A stretch of DNA of 48,075 nt from Nitrospinota bacterium (GCA_016200345.1 JACQEX010000062.1:1-48075), one strand, 5' to 3'; shown: positions 34,865 to 43,565, counted from the stretch's first letter. Translations and numbers: made by a program. Notes: generated by a model not told the origin, from the sequence alone.

Positions 34865-35556
34865 GAAAGAAAGACGTCGAGCGAGGCCAGCCCTATGGTT
34901 TCGTGGCTGAAAAACGGCTCGCCATACCGCGCGCCAACCAGGCCGCCGAAGTAAACAGCCTGCGCCTCTATGCGCCTTAGCAGGTCCTCCCCCCTCGCCG
35001 GGTCGCCCGCGAAAAACTGCGAATGATACGCGCGTATGGCCGCCATTTTTTTCTCGAACCCGGCCGAGACGTCCAGAACGAACGAGACCGGCTCCGCAAT
35101 TTTTTTCAGATGAGAGCAAAAATAATAAAACACCTTTGGCGGATAGAACGGGTCGCCCGCCATGTCGGTTTTTGTGTATTTCGCAACGAACCTCGCCGAC
35201 TGCGACAATTGCGAGGATTGGATGTGGTCCGGGTGAGCGTCAACCCAATATGGAAGAAACAAAACTTTGGGCCGAAGAGTCCGGTAAACCTCGGCCACTT
35301 TTATTCTGGCCTCCGGGGAGTCCATAAGCCGCCTGTTTGGAAGGCCGAGGTTTATCCTCTGCGTTACGCCGAGCATGGCGTTTGATTTTTTTGTCTCCTC
35401 CGCGCGCGTCTCGGGGGTTCCGTGCGGGGTCGGCTCGCCGGACGTAAGATCCAGCACCGCGCAAGTGTTCCCGCGCATAATCAACGACGCCAAGGCGCCG
35501 CCGACGCCTATCTCGACGTCGTCGGGATGAGTTCCGACGGCAAGGAAATCGACCAT
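34861..35556 (-). CDS. PIG-L/LmbE deacetylase, BshB1-like
   Basis: 231 residues. The zinc-binding motif is THPDDVEIGVGG near the N-terminus, with a second HPDH motif in DAHPDHIQSS. The segments LDLTSGEPTPHGTPETR, NLGLPNRRL and AIRAYHSQF are those of BshB1, which removes the acetyl group from GlcNAc-malate. The fold also includes mycothiol deacetylases and other N-acetylglucosamine deacetylases. The first 49 bases overlap the glycosyltransferase gene and the stop overlaps the next start by ATGA, so three genes are co-translated. The substrate is inferred, not shown. Confidence 0.88.
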   Translation of the reverse strand: MVDFLAVGTHPDDVEIGVGGALASLIMRGNTCAVLDLTSGEPTPHGTPETRAEETKKSNAMLGVTQRINLGLPNRRLMDSPEARIKVAEVYRTLRPKVLFLPYWVDAHPDHIQSSQLSQSARFVAKYTKTDMAGDPFYPPKVFYYFCSHLKKIAEPVSFVLDVSAGFEKKMAAIRAYHSQFFAGDPARGEDLLRRIEAQAVYFGGLVGARYGEPFFSHETIGLASLDVFLS

Positions 35557-36251
35557 CGTTTTAACTCCTTTCTAAGCACGTCGTAGTAGTATTCCAACCT
35601 TTTCGCCGGGTCGTCCAACTCCCTGCCGAATGACCTGTCGAGGTTTTTATAAATCCGCGTGCCGGGGCATTCGACCACCTTTAGGCCGAAATGAAAGGCC
35701 TGCACCCAAAACTCGAGCGGAAACGCATACCCCGCCTCGCGCAAATCAAGCGGCCTTAGCGCCTCCACCCTGTACCCCTTCATGCCGCAAAAGCTGTCGG
35801 TAAGCTGGTATCCGGTTATCGAATTAATCATCGAGGTGACCTCCCTATTGATAGCGAGCCTGTCCGTCGGAGCCGGGTCGTTTTCTTCCGACTCCAGAAG
35901 GTACCTGGAACAAGAACAGACGTCCACCCCGGCGATTTTTTCGAAGAACCCGGGTATGTGGGCCGGCTCGTGCTGTTCGTCGCAATCCATCGTCACCAGT
36001 TGGTCGTACCCGTTTTGAAGGGCAAAATTGAAGGCGTCCGCCGTCGAGCGCCCGTAGCCGATGTTGTTTTTCCGGGAGAGGTGGATTATCCGAAACTCGT
36101 CTTTCAGGGATTCTATCAAACCCGCAGACCCGTCCGTGGAGCCGTCGTTCACGAAAAGCAGGTCGTCTTGGTAATAGCGACGAATCGCCTCCACCACGTA
36201 CCTTACGTGCCGCTCCTCGTTAAAAACCGGAACGGCGACAAGCCGCCTCAC
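35508..36251 (-). CDS. Family-2 glycosyltransferase, soluble
   Basis: 247 residues. A GT-A fold of the dolichyl-phosphate-mannose synthase group: VAVPVFNEERHVRYVVEAI, LLFVNDGSTDGSAG, and MDCDEQHEPAHIP with the metal-binding DxD-like motif. No transmembrane spans are seen, unlike polyprenyl-phosphate glycosyltransferases. The start is a GTG at 36251 that overlaps the stop of the receiver-HATPase gene (GTGA). In bacillithiol synthesis the first glycosyltransferase (BshA) is a GT4 enzyme, so this one would be a substitute if the operon makes a related compound; otherwise it may modify a surface glycan. Confidence 0.9.
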   Translation of the reverse strand: MRRLVAVPVFNEERHVRYVVEAIRRYYQDDLLFVNDGSTDGSAGLIESLKDEFRIIHLSRKNNIGYGRSTADAFNFALQNGYDQLVTMDCDEQHEPAHIPGFFEKIAGVDVCSCSRYLLESEENDPAPTDRLAINREVTSMINSITGYQLTDSFCGMKGYRVEALRPLDLREAGYAFPLEFWVQAFHFGLKVVECPGTRIYKNLDRSFGRELDDPAKRLEYYYDVLRKELKRWSISLPSELIPTTSR

Positions 36252-37105
36252 TGCAACTTATAGCCCCGGTCGTCGGCGGGACTTTTCTTTCTATTTTTAA
36301 TCATGGTTATCTGGTTTCCAGATTGGTTAAAGGAGACCTCGTCCATGAAGTGTTTTATAAGATATATGCCTCTTCCGCTTGATTTATATAGGTTTTCCGG
36401 CGCGGTTGGGTTAGAGACGTCCGCCGGTGCGAACCCCTCCCCCTGGTCGGAAACCGTAAAAACCGCCTTGTCAAAACTTATGTTTACGCCCACCTTCACC
36501 GTCTTTTTTTCGTCCCGGTGGTTGCCGTGGTTCATGGCGTTTATAATCGCCTCGTAAATTGCGATGTTCATGTTGGTAAACTGAATCGGCTCGCACATCC
36601 CGACCAGCCTTACCGGCTCCATTATGTAGTGTATCGCCCCGTTTATGTAATCAAAGTTGGAGGGGAGCTCGTATTCCAGGCTAAACTTCATAAACGGGAG
36701 AACCTTTTGGTTATCCTTATAGGTCTGTTGAATCTCCAAAAGTCTCGAGACCGTGTGGTAGATGTCCTTCGCCCCGAACGGCTTGGTGAGAAAATCGGAG
36801 GCGCCCGCCTTCAGGGCCTTGGTGGTGGACTCGACGTCCGCAAAACCGGTTATCACCACGACCGGAAGGTCGCTAGAAATCCCTTTGATTCTAAGAAGCA
36901 ACTCGAAACCGTCCATTCCCGGCATTTTTAAATCCGTTATGACCACGTCAACGGGACTTGAAGAAATAACCTTGAGGGCGGAAAGGCCGTTTCCCACCGT
37001 TGTCACCTCGTACCCCTTGGCGGAAAGGGCGGTTTGAAGGGTCTTTCTAATCCCCTCCTCGTCGTCCGCTATTAGGATGTGGAACGGTTTGCCGTTGTTG
37101 ATCAT
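36248..37105 (-). CDS. Receiver-HATPase fusion (RsbW-like) response regulator
   Basis: 285 residues. A receiver domain (1-120) has phospho-acceptor Asp58 (VVITDLKMPGMDG) and the KPF lysine. A short linker leads to an anti-sigma-type GHKL ATPase domain (about 160-270), with N box YEAIINAMNHGN and G1 box DQGEGF. This layout fits regulators of partner-switching pathways, where the ATPase part phosphorylates or binds an anti-sigma antagonist. No STAS-domain partner or sigma factor is adjacent. It lies 26 bases after cheX and overlaps the glycosyltransferase by GTGA. Confidence 0.9.
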   Translation of the reverse strand: MINNGKPFHILIADDEEGIRKTLQTALSAKGYEVTTVGNGLSALKVISSSPVDVVITDLKMPGMDGFELLLRIKGISSDLPVVVITGFADVESTTKALKAGASDFLTKPFGAKDIYHTVSRLLEIQQTYKDNQKVLPFMKFSLEYELPSNFDYINGAIHYIMEPVRLVGMCEPIQFTNMNIAIYEAIINAMNHGNHRDEKKTVKVGVNISFDKAVFTVSDQGEGFAPADVSNPTAPENLYKSSGRGIYLIKHFMDEVSFNQSGNQITMIKNRKKSPADDRGYKLQ

Positions 37106-37131
37106 TTGGGCCCTAAATCTGTCGGGGGGCG

Positions 37132-37590
37132 TTACTCGAAGCTGGTTTCAACGACAAATTCGGCGCCGTCAATGTGGAAGGGAATGGCAATCGTCGGCCC
37201 CTTTGTGATGGTCTCTATTATGTGGCCCGGCCCCTTCACTATGCTCGGAAGACCCGCCTCGAATTTGAACCCCTTGCCGGCAAGCTCCCTTCGGGCGTCT
37301 CCCGAAATCATGTTTGTAAGCTCGCCTATGGCGTCGCTCACCTCTTCCGAAAGGTCGGTGTACTTCTCGGACAGCATTGAGTTGACGATTTTAATGGCGG
37401 CCGGTTTTGTGAGCGAAAAAATGACGACCCCCTTTGTGGGGCCGGTGAGACCGATGACCCCGGAAATGTCCCCCTTTGCGACCTTGTCTTTTTTCACAAA
37501 AGGCTTTCCGGCGACTGGATTAACGAACGCCATCATTGAGAGAACATTGGTGGTGGCCTTTAGAAAGGGGTTGATAAATTCTACGTTCAC
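37132..37590 (-). CDS. cheX: CheX-like CheY-phosphatase
   Basis: 152 residues. MNVEFINPFLKATTNVLSMM and GDISGVIGLTGPTKGVVIFS are characteristic of CheX, as is EEVSDAIGELTNMISGDARREL, which has the Glu and Asn used for dephosphorylation. CheX homodimers remove phosphate from CheY-type receivers. The neighbouring receiver-HATPase protein is a likely substrate. It begins the five-gene operon ending at 33431. A CTCCTC stretch upstream on the plus strand gives a GAGGAGG-type ribosome site on the minus strand 5 to 10 bases before the ATG at 37590. Confidence 0.9.
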   Translation of the reverse strand: MNVEFINPFLKATTNVLSMMAFVNPVAGKPFVKKDKVAKGDISGVIGLTGPTKGVVIFSLTKPAAIKIVNSMLSEKYTDLSEEVSDAIGELTNMISGDARRELAGKGFKFEAGLPSIVKGPGHIIETITKGPTIAIPFHIDGAEFVVETSFE

Positions 37591-37899
37591 TCTCTTTCCT
37601 CCTCATTGAGTACCAAACACCGCGGAGTCTCCCCCCGTGCCAAATACAATTTCGCGCATCAAAAATAATTTGTCTGACACAAAAGTCTTTGACGATACTA
37701 CCATGAAACAATCAAAAGTAAAAAGTGGTTTTTGGGCTCGGTGACGGGAACAAACCTTGCGAGAAATGCTTGACTTCACAAGCAATTTTTGGCACTATCA
37801 ACCCCTGACGGCTTCCTTGGGTGTGGGAGGTTGGATGCCCGGGTCTATTTTTGACCGACGGTTGGTGTCGTTTTGGCAACGTTGACATGAGGAGGGAAA
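37591..37899. other. Divergent intergenic region between cheX and the CsgG-like gene
   Basis: 309 bases separate the two starts. GGAGG at 37891-37895 serves the plus-strand gene. TGGCAC at 37790-37795 looks like a sigma-54 -24 element but lacks the -12 GC, and on the minus strand TGGCAC at 37641-37636 also lacks a -12. No convincing promoter, terminator or small gene was seen; reading frames here look non-coding. Confidence 0.5.
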
Positions 37900-39006
37900 A
37901 TGGGTAGAGGGTTCTTGCTTCGTTTATCACTTGCGGTTTTTTCAATGGCCCTGGCGTCTTGCGCGTCGGACCAGATAAACATTGCCATGAAGGTTAATCA
38001 TCCGGCCGAAATCAACCTAAAAGACGTAAAAAAACTGGCTTTTGGCGATTTTACCGGAACCAACGGCAAAGACCTCTCCGGCATGATTAAAAACGGACTC
38101 ACCGGCAAGGGGTACGAACTTATGGACCGCACCCAACTCGACCAGATAATGAGCGAGCTTAAGCTCAACTATTCCGATTTGGCGGACAGAAACAAGGCCG
38201 TAAAGCTGGGATCCATCATGGGCGCCTCCGTCATACTGACCGGCGACTACAGGATAGACTACCGGGAGACGGAGGAACATTCGACGGCGCCGTGCACGGC
38301 GGACGTGGTTCTAGGGATTTTTGACGCCTTGAACAATAACAAAGTACGGGACATCAAGCAGTGCGAAAGCTCTAAGAGAGTCGGCATAGCAACCGCCAAC
38401 GGCAACATAGACATTGTTGACGTCTCCACCGGCGTAATCGTGGCTTCCAAACACCTTGGCGCCCAAAAAACGGCCACAACGGAGGGGAGCGGACACGCGG
38501 CGCCGACGGTGGACAGCAACGGGTTGAGGCAAAGGTGCGTGGCCGAGAGCGCGGCATTGTTCGTCCACCTTATCGCACCGTGGTCTGAAACCGTCGCCAT
38601 GCCGTTCAGGAAGAACTCGGACGTTCCGGATTATGAAAAGGCGATTAACATGATAAACGTCGGTGAGATTCAGGAAGGGATAAAGATGATTCAGGCGGCC
38701 TTGAACGCCTCCGAGACAAACCCCAAAATAGACCCGAAAACCCTTGCGGTCGGATATTGGAACCAGGGGCTTATTTATGAATACGCCCTAGACTTTGACC
38801 ACGCCGTAGACTCCTTCATGAAAGGTTACAAAATCACCTCCGGGCCGGAGTTTGCCGCGCGCATCAACCGATGCAAACAGCTAAAGGAAGAACAGAAAAA
38901 ATTAAAGGAGCAGACGCATTCCATGCTGATGCTCAGGGAAAATTTTTGGCGAACCGCGCAAAATCCGTATTTCACGGCAATGGGCGCGCCCGTCGGCCTG
39001 CAATAA
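37900..39006 (+). CDS. CsgG-like outer-membrane lipoprotein
   Basis: 368 residues. The signal peptide ends in a lipobox MALASC at Cys22. The mature part starts with a CsgG/TolB-N-like module, VKKLAFGDFTGTNGKDLSG ... GKGYELMDRTQLDQIMSELKLNYSDLADRN, and later has AAALFVHLIAPW (with an SAALF variant). The C-terminal third is TPR-like (EYALDFDHAVDSFMKGYKI), then a charged helix. CsgG forms a secretion pore, and related lipoproteins occur in flagellar and other envelope rings. The neighbours are LPP20 lipoproteins, which often accompany it. GGAGG precedes the ATG at 37900. It begins an envelope gene run that ends at 44543. Confidence 0.8.
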   Translation: MGRGFLLRLSLAVFSMALASCASDQINIAMKVNHPAEINLKDVKKLAFGDFTGTNGKDLSGMIKNGLTGKGYELMDRTQLDQIMSELKLNYSDLADRNKAVKLGSIMGASVILTGDYRIDYRETEEHSTAPCTADVVLGIFDALNNNKVRDIKQCESSKRVGIATANGNIDIVDVSTGVIVASKHLGAQKTATTEGSGHAAPTVDSNGLRQRCVAESAALFVHLIAPWSETVAMPFRKNSDVPDYEKAINMINVGEIQEGIKMIQAALNASETNPKIDPKTLAVGYWNQGLIYEYALDFDHAVDSFMKGYKITSGPEFAARINRCKQLKEEQKKLKEQTHSMLMLRENFWRTAQNPYFTAMGAPVGLQ

Positions 39007-39045
39007 ACGACATTTAACCTTGGTTTTGCGGAGAACTTTAAAAAT

Positions 39046-40131
39046 ATGAGAGACCTACGGCTAGCGGCGTCAATACTGCTTTTAATCTTTTCGGCGGGGT
39101 GCGCCTCGTCCGGCGGAGGGACCGTTAAGCGGGAGATGTCGGAGCCCACAAAGCCAAAATGGATTGACACAATAGTCAACGACCCAACCCGCCTGTACTA
39201 CGTCGGCGGTTCGGTCGGCGCCACGACCAAAGAGGACGGGATAGAGTCCGCGACGAACCAGGCGATTGCAAAGGCCGCGTCCTATATCGGGGTTAAAATA
39301 AGCTCGCAGTTCGACGAAACAACCACGCAGTCGTCCACCGACATAAGCAACAAGACCTCCGCAAAATCGGCCGCGAGCATAGTTGGCGCGAAGGTCGAGA
39401 AGATTTACTGGGAAAAGGTCACTAGGGAACAGGGCAACTTTTCGATCTCGAAATTCGACGTGTACGTGCAGGTCAGCCTGGACAAGTCCTTCGCGGAAAA
39501 AGAGCGGGCGCGACAGGCGGAGGAAAAGAAGAACAAGGCCGGACTGGCGCTGAAATTGTTCAACAAGTCCGCCGAAAAGGTCAAGCAAAGGGACTACATC
39601 GGGGCCAAGTCCGCCCTAATCACCGCAAAAAAGAACCTCGAGTCGTTTGACGAGGACGTCTCCGTTCCCGGCGGCACCGACATAAAGTCCAGCAAGGAGT
39701 TGTTGGAGGCGGTAAAGGGCAAGATCAACTCCGTCACGGAATTGTTGCGGCGCGTGTCGTTGAGCGTAAAAACCAACTTCGGCGACGAGGGCAACTCCGC
39801 GTTTTCGGCCAACTTCTCGGAACAGCTGACCAAGCACGGTTATTCCGTCTCCACCCCCGAGCAATCCCAGATTAGGATCCAGGCCACCGCCAGGGTCAAC
39901 AGAAAAAGCGGCGCGCCGCTGGGGATGCACGCCTACGCCGCGACGGGCGACGCCACGGGCATAAACACGACCAACCAAGCCGTGGTGCATTCCATGGCGT
40001 TTGACGTAAAGGGTTTTAACACCGACGACCATATGGCGGCCATAAATGCGCTCAGCGAGGCCGGGGAAAAGGCCGGGGAGCAATTTGCGGCGGAACTGTC
40101 CAAAAAGGAGAGCGAGCTTCTTGGGCAGTAA
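39046..40131 (+). CDS. LPP20-family lipoprotein, long form, paralogue of 26313-27566
   Basis: 361 residues. Lipobox LIFSAGC at Cys19, a short serine/glycine spacer, then the LPP20 domain (KPKWIDTIVNDPTRLYYVGG, EDGIESATNQAIAKAASYIG, FDVYVQVSLDKSF). A helical region rich in Lys/Ala follows (residues 150-240), then a C-terminal domain (RVSLSVKTNFGDEGNSAFS ... ELSKKESELLG). The same order is seen in the lipoprotein at 26313-27566. It is probably anchored in the outer membrane. It follows the CsgG-like gene by 39 bases and is probably part of the same envelope complex. Confidence 0.8.
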   Translation: MRDLRLAASILLLIFSAGCASSGGGTVKREMSEPTKPKWIDTIVNDPTRLYYVGGSVGATTKEDGIESATNQAIAKAASYIGVKISSQFDETTTQSSTDISNKTSAKSAASIVGAKVEKIYWEKVTREQGNFSISKFDVYVQVSLDKSFAEKERARQAEEKKNKAGLALKLFNKSAEKVKQRDYIGAKSALITAKKNLESFDEDVSVPGGTDIKSSKELLEAVKGKINSVTELLRRVSLSVKTNFGDEGNSAFSANFSEQLTKHGYSVSTPEQSQIRIQATARVNRKSGAPLGMHAYAATGDATGINTTNQAVVHSMAFDVKGFNTDDHMAAINALSEAGEKAGEQFAAELSKKESELLGQ

Positions 40132-40136
40132 ACAAG

Positions 40137-40163
40137 TTGACAACCCAGTTTGGCTTGTATACT
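40137..40163 (+). promoter_or_regulatory. Candidate promoter for the second LPP20 gene
   Basis: A perfect TTGACA (40137-40142) and TATACT (40158-40163) are 15 bases apart, short but usable. It would allow the downstream lipoprotein genes to be transcribed separately from the CsgG-like gene. Confidence 0.45.
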
Positions 40164-40260
40164 GTCTATGCGAGGGTTCGCGTTGGGATGAGAATACGAA
40201 TCATTTTGGTAAGTGTTGATTTTTAACCAATCCATCTTACTTTTTTAAGGAGACATAGTC

Positions 40261-40839
40261 ATGACGTTTTTAAAATCAATTTCAGTTTTGGCCTTGGTGG
40301 CTTTGTTTGCGGGTTGCGCGTCCGCCCCGCCGCCCCCGGCACCGCCCAAAAAATATTGCGCCGACGGCAGGGAAGTTCCGAAATGGACCCTGATGGGCGC
40401 GGCCGCTTTCCCCGGCGACATGGGAAAGGTGTTTTACGGAAGGGGCGAGGCCTCCAACATAAGCAACCACTCCTTGCTGGCCACGACCGCGGACAACAGG
40501 GCGATTGCCGAAGTGGCGAAAACCTTCAGGGTCGGAGTTCAGTCTCTTATGAGGGACTACATGGCCTCCACCTCCGCCGCGGACAAAGAGAGCTCCGAGC
40601 AACACGTGGAAAACGTCCAGAAAACCGTCGTGAACGAGTCGCTTAGCGGCGTCATAATCGCCGACAGGTGCGAGTACGAGGCGAAGGGAATCTTCTACTC
40701 TCTCGCGAGGCTCGACACCAACGCGTTCACATCCGCCATTGAAAAGCACAAAGAGCTTGGCGAAAAGATGAAGGAATACGTCAAGGCAAACGCAGAGAAG
40801 GCGTTTGAGAAACTTGACGCCGAAGTCGCGCCAAAATAG
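40261..40839 (+). CDS. LPP20-family lipoprotein, short form
   Basis: 192 residues. Lipobox ALFAGC at Cys19, a proline-rich spacer (APPPPAPPKK), then an LPP20 domain: VPKWTLMGAAAFPGDMGKVF, GEASNISNHSLLATTADNRA, and RCEYEAKGIFYSLARLD. AAGGAGAC lies 9 bases before the ATG at 40261. It is the second LPP20 lipoprotein of the run. In Vibrio, LPP20-like FlgP sits with FlgO and FlgT in the flagellar H-ring; no flagellar gene is visible here, so a similar ring-like complex is only a suggestion. Confidence 0.8.
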   Translation: MTFLKSISVLALVALFAGCASAPPPPAPPKKYCADGREVPKWTLMGAAAFPGDMGKVFYGRGEASNISNHSLLATTADNRAIAEVAKTFRVGVQSLMRDYMASTSAADKESSEQHVENVQKTVVNESLSGVIIADRCEYEAKGIFYSLARLDTNAFTSAIEKHKELGEKMKEYVKANAEKAFEKLDAEVAPK

Positions 40840-40849
40840 TTTAACGTCT

Positions 40850-40882
40850 CCGGCCCGTTTTGGATTCAACAAGACGGGCCGG
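40850..40882. other. Stem-loop between short LPP20 and small lipoprotein genes
   Basis: CCGGCCCGT (40850-40858) pairs perfectly with ACGGGCCGG (40874-40882). There is no T-run after it. It may attenuate or stabilise the mRNA between two lipoprotein genes. Confidence 0.5.
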
Positions 40883-40914
40883 GTTCTTCACCCGTTCTTC
40901 AGGAGGTTTACGAC

Positions 40915-41055
40915 ATGCGCCGAATAATTTCAATCGCAATGGTCGCCTTGTTTATAGCGGCTTGCGCCAAAAATCCGCCGCCGCCTCAGGAAAAACTGGA
41001 CAAAGAGGGGGTAAGACAAAGGGCCGACGAAAGCCATAGAGCCATCGGCAAATAA
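40915..41055 (+). CDS. Small proline-rich lipoprotein
   Basis: The 46-residue reading frame starts at the ATG at 40915, 8 bases after a perfect AGGAGG. MRRIISIAMVALFIAACAK is a complete lipoprotein signal with lipobox FIAAC at Cys17. The mature part is only about 30 residues (PPPPQEKLDKEGVRQRADES, then HRAIGK), short and charged. No family is recognised, but similar tiny lipoproteins accompany outer-membrane complexes. It is followed 18 bases later by the CHASE2-cyclase gene. Confidence 0.75.
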   Translation: MRRIISIAMVALFIAACAKNPPPPQEKLDKEGVRQRADESHRAIGK

Positions 41056-41073
41056 GGCCTTGGAAAGATTTCG

Positions 41074-42903
41074 GTGAGCGAGCGAATAAGGGTTGTTCTA
41101 TTCTCTATTGCCGTGGTGACGCTCTCCGTTTTCATCACGCAGTCCAAGCTCGGCAAAAATGCGAACCTTGCCGCATACGACCAGCTTTTAAACCGCGTCG
41201 CCCCGAAACCAGCCCCGATAGAGGATAAAATCGCCATAATCGGAATTGACGACGAATCCTACGACAAGCTCGACGCCCCGCTTCTTCTATACGTCGGCTT
41301 CTTCGCAAAAATAATCAACGCGCTCGCGGACGCCGGCGCCACCATAGTGGTGTTCGACATAAATCCCGCCGCCTCCTTGGAAAAGGTCGCCCCGCAAATT
41401 GACCTGGAGTTCATGAAATCCATGAAGCGGGCGAATGACATGGGCACCAGGGTGTACCTGGGGTTTAAGTCCGGCAAAATCGGCGGGCTTATGCCGCACA
41501 GAAAGTTTCTTTTCGCATCCAACTGGCAAATAGGATTCACCGACATGTTCCCGGACGACGACGGACTGAGAAGGCGGCAGGAGTTTTGGACCGAAGGGCC
41601 GGAAAATTCTCTGGTGCCATCCCTTTCAATGACCGCCGCCACGGCCAGAATGGGAATAGACATAACCGACAAGGAAAAAATCTGCGCCCGTTTCGAGGTT
41701 TGTGAAAACGGAAAGCCAAAACAGCGGTTGATTGACTACCGCATCTCGCAGGAAAAAGTTGTCATGCACCAGTTCCACAAGGTGCTGGAGAAGGCGGAAA
41801 ACAGGACGAGCCTAAAGGACGATTTCGGCGGGAAGGTGGTCTTCATCGGATCGTGGACGGACAAACTGCCCGACAACTGGCGCGTGCCGCACCCCATCGG
41901 CAATCTGGACAAACTTCACACTCCCGGGCTCGCGATACAGGTTCAAAACGTGCTCACGCAGATATCCCCCGTGCATTTCGAGGAGCCGTCGGAAAATTCC
42001 ATGCTTCTCGCTACGATTATACTCTCCGTGCTCTCGGTGACGCTGATGTTCAAATTACAACCGTCCCACTCCTCCTTCATCCTCACGTCCGTCGCGGTGG
42101 CGTGGATTGCGGTGGTCGTGTACTCATTTTCAAAATATCTGGTTTTGCCCGTGGCGCCGGTCGTTTACGGATTGTTTCTTCCCTCCGGTCTGGCGCGTTC
42201 GTACCTCTACGTCTCGCAGGGAAAACAGCAAAAGGTGCTTAAAAAATTCTTCGGCTCCTACATCAGCCCCGAGGTTATGAAGGACATCCTAAAAAATCCC
42301 GAAAAAGTAAACTTCGACGGAAGCCTTGTGGACATCACGATTGTTTTCACCGACATCAGAAATTTTACGACCCTTTCGGAAAAACTCTCCCCCGTGGACG
42401 TCACGCGCGGCCTAAACCGCTACCTTTCGGCGATGACCAGGTGCATAACCGAAAGCGGCGGATACGTAAACCGATATCTCGGCGACGGCATTTTGGCGCT
42501 CTACGGCGCGCCCGCCCCTCTGCCAAACCGCGGCGCTTTGGAGGCGGTGAAAGGCGGCCTCGCCATGCTTAAGGCCTTGGAGGAGCTGAACAAGGAGGAG
42601 CTTTTCCCCGGCGTCAGCGGGTTAAAAATTGGAATTGGCATTCACACCGGAAAGGCCATCGTCGGCAACGTTGGTTGTTTTGAAAAAATGGATTATACTG
42701 TCATAGGAGACGCCGCCAACCTGTCGTCGCGGGTGGAGGGTCTTACAAAGCAATACGGGGTTCCGATTTTGATAAGCGAGGCAACCTACGAGATAGTGAA
42801 GGACGCCGTCGAGGTTAAATACGTGGACAGCGTCAAGGTAAAGGGACGCGAACATGAGACTGCGGTCTACACCGTTGTGTCGTTAAAAGGGGAGAAGATA
42901 TGA
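41074..42903 (+). CDS. CHASE2-domain class III adenylate cyclase
   Basis: 609 residues. An N-terminal transmembrane segment (VVLFSIAVVTLSVFI) leads into a periplasmic CHASE2 sensor domain (about 30-300), followed by three transmembrane segments (about 310-375). The cytoplasmic cyclase domain (about 405-600) has metal-binding aspartates in VFTDIRNFTTLSEK and GDGILALYGAP. Lys and Asp in EKMDYTVIGDAANLSSR choose adenine over guanine. It should make cAMP in response to an envelope signal. The start is a GTG at 41074 behind GGAAAG. It overlaps the FecR-like gene by ATGA, a common pairing for CHASE2 cyclases. Confidence 0.93.
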   Translation: MSERIRVVLFSIAVVTLSVFITQSKLGKNANLAAYDQLLNRVAPKPAPIEDKIAIIGIDDESYDKLDAPLLLYVGFFAKIINALADAGATIVVFDINPAASLEKVAPQIDLEFMKSMKRANDMGTRVYLGFKSGKIGGLMPHRKFLFASNWQIGFTDMFPDDDGLRRRQEFWTEGPENSLVPSLSMTAATARMGIDITDKEKICARFEVCENGKPKQRLIDYRISQEKVVMHQFHKVLEKAENRTSLKDDFGGKVVFIGSWTDKLPDNWRVPHPIGNLDKLHTPGLAIQVQNVLTQISPVHFEEPSENSMLLATIILSVLSVTLMFKLQPSHSSFILTSVAVAWIAVVVYSFSKYLVLPVAPVVYGLFLPSGLARSYLYVSQGKQQKVLKKFFGSYISPEVMKDILKNPEKVNFDGSLVDITIVFTDIRNFTTLSEKLSPVDVTRGLNRYLSAMTRCITESGGYVNRYLGDGILALYGAPAPLPNRGALEAVKGGLAMLKALEELNKEELFPGVSGLKIGIGIHTGKAIVGNVGCFEKMDYTVIGDAANLSSRVEGLTKQYGVPILISEATYEIVKDAVEVKYVDSVKVKGREHETAVYTVVSLKGEKI

Positions 42904-43547
42904 AGACATTAAAATTTATCGCCGCGTTTTCCTGCATATTTTGGGCGACCGCCGCCATTGCCGGCTCCGCCGATTTCGGGATTGTAATGGACGTTTCCGG
43001 CAATGCCACCGCGAACAAAAAGGCGGTTGATTTGGGGCAGAACGTGACGGTCGGAGAGAGCCTTTCGGTTCCGGCGGCCGGTCGGCTCGTCGTGGTCGGC
43101 TACAAGGGTTGCTCGGAATGGAAAATCACCGGTCCCGCCAAAGTCACGGTTTTGGACGCCGGCCCGGAGCTTGCCAAGGGCTCGACGGGAAAAATTGAGC
43201 ACGGCAGAAAAATGCCGGCATGCTACAAACCCGCGGACCTCAAAACCGCGTCCACCCACGAGCAGGGAGCCTTGGTTCTTATGAATAAGAAGGACACCGG
43301 CGACCTCCCAAGCCCCCCGCAGGCCGACGCGGAACTTTCCGCCACCGTTGACGACACCGAGCAGGGGATAGAGCAGATGAGGAAAGATTTTGTCGACGGC
43401 AAGTCCGACGTGCCGGCCCTTATGTCGCTTGTGATGCACGATTTGGAAAAAAATGACAAGGATAAAGCGCGCCCCTATTTCGCGGAATTGCAAAAAAGGG
43501 CGCCAAAGTCGAGTTTCGTGAAAAAATTGGAAAAAGAATTTAACTGA
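42900..43547 (+). CDS. Exported FecR-like protein
   Basis: 215 residues. Signal peptide MKTLKFIAAFSCIFWATAAIA, then a beta-rich domain with VMDVSGNATANKKAVDLGQN and GESLSVPAAGRLVVVGYKGC. This resembles the FecR/DUF4384-like sheets found next to CHASE2 cyclases. The C-terminal half (TVDDTEQGIEQMRKDFVDGK) is helical. It probably sits in the periplasm and modulates the cyclase or the neighbouring protease. The ATG lies in the cyclase stop (ATGA). The family assignment is weak. Confidence 0.6.
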   Translation: MKTLKFIAAFSCIFWATAAIAGSADFGIVMDVSGNATANKKAVDLGQNVTVGESLSVPAAGRLVVVGYKGCSEWKITGPAKVTVLDAGPELAKGSTGKIEHGRKMPACYKPADLKTASTHEQGALVLMNKKDTGDLPSPPQADAELSATVDDTEQGIEQMRKDFVDGKSDVPALMSLVMHDLEKNDKDKARPYFAELQKRAPKSSFVKKLEKEFN

Positions 43548-43565
43548 CACCACTGGAGGAAAAAA

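Noticed and set aside
37790-37810. TGGCAC sigma-54-like element before the CsgG-like gene
   Set aside because: No GC at the -12 position; only half the promoter is present.
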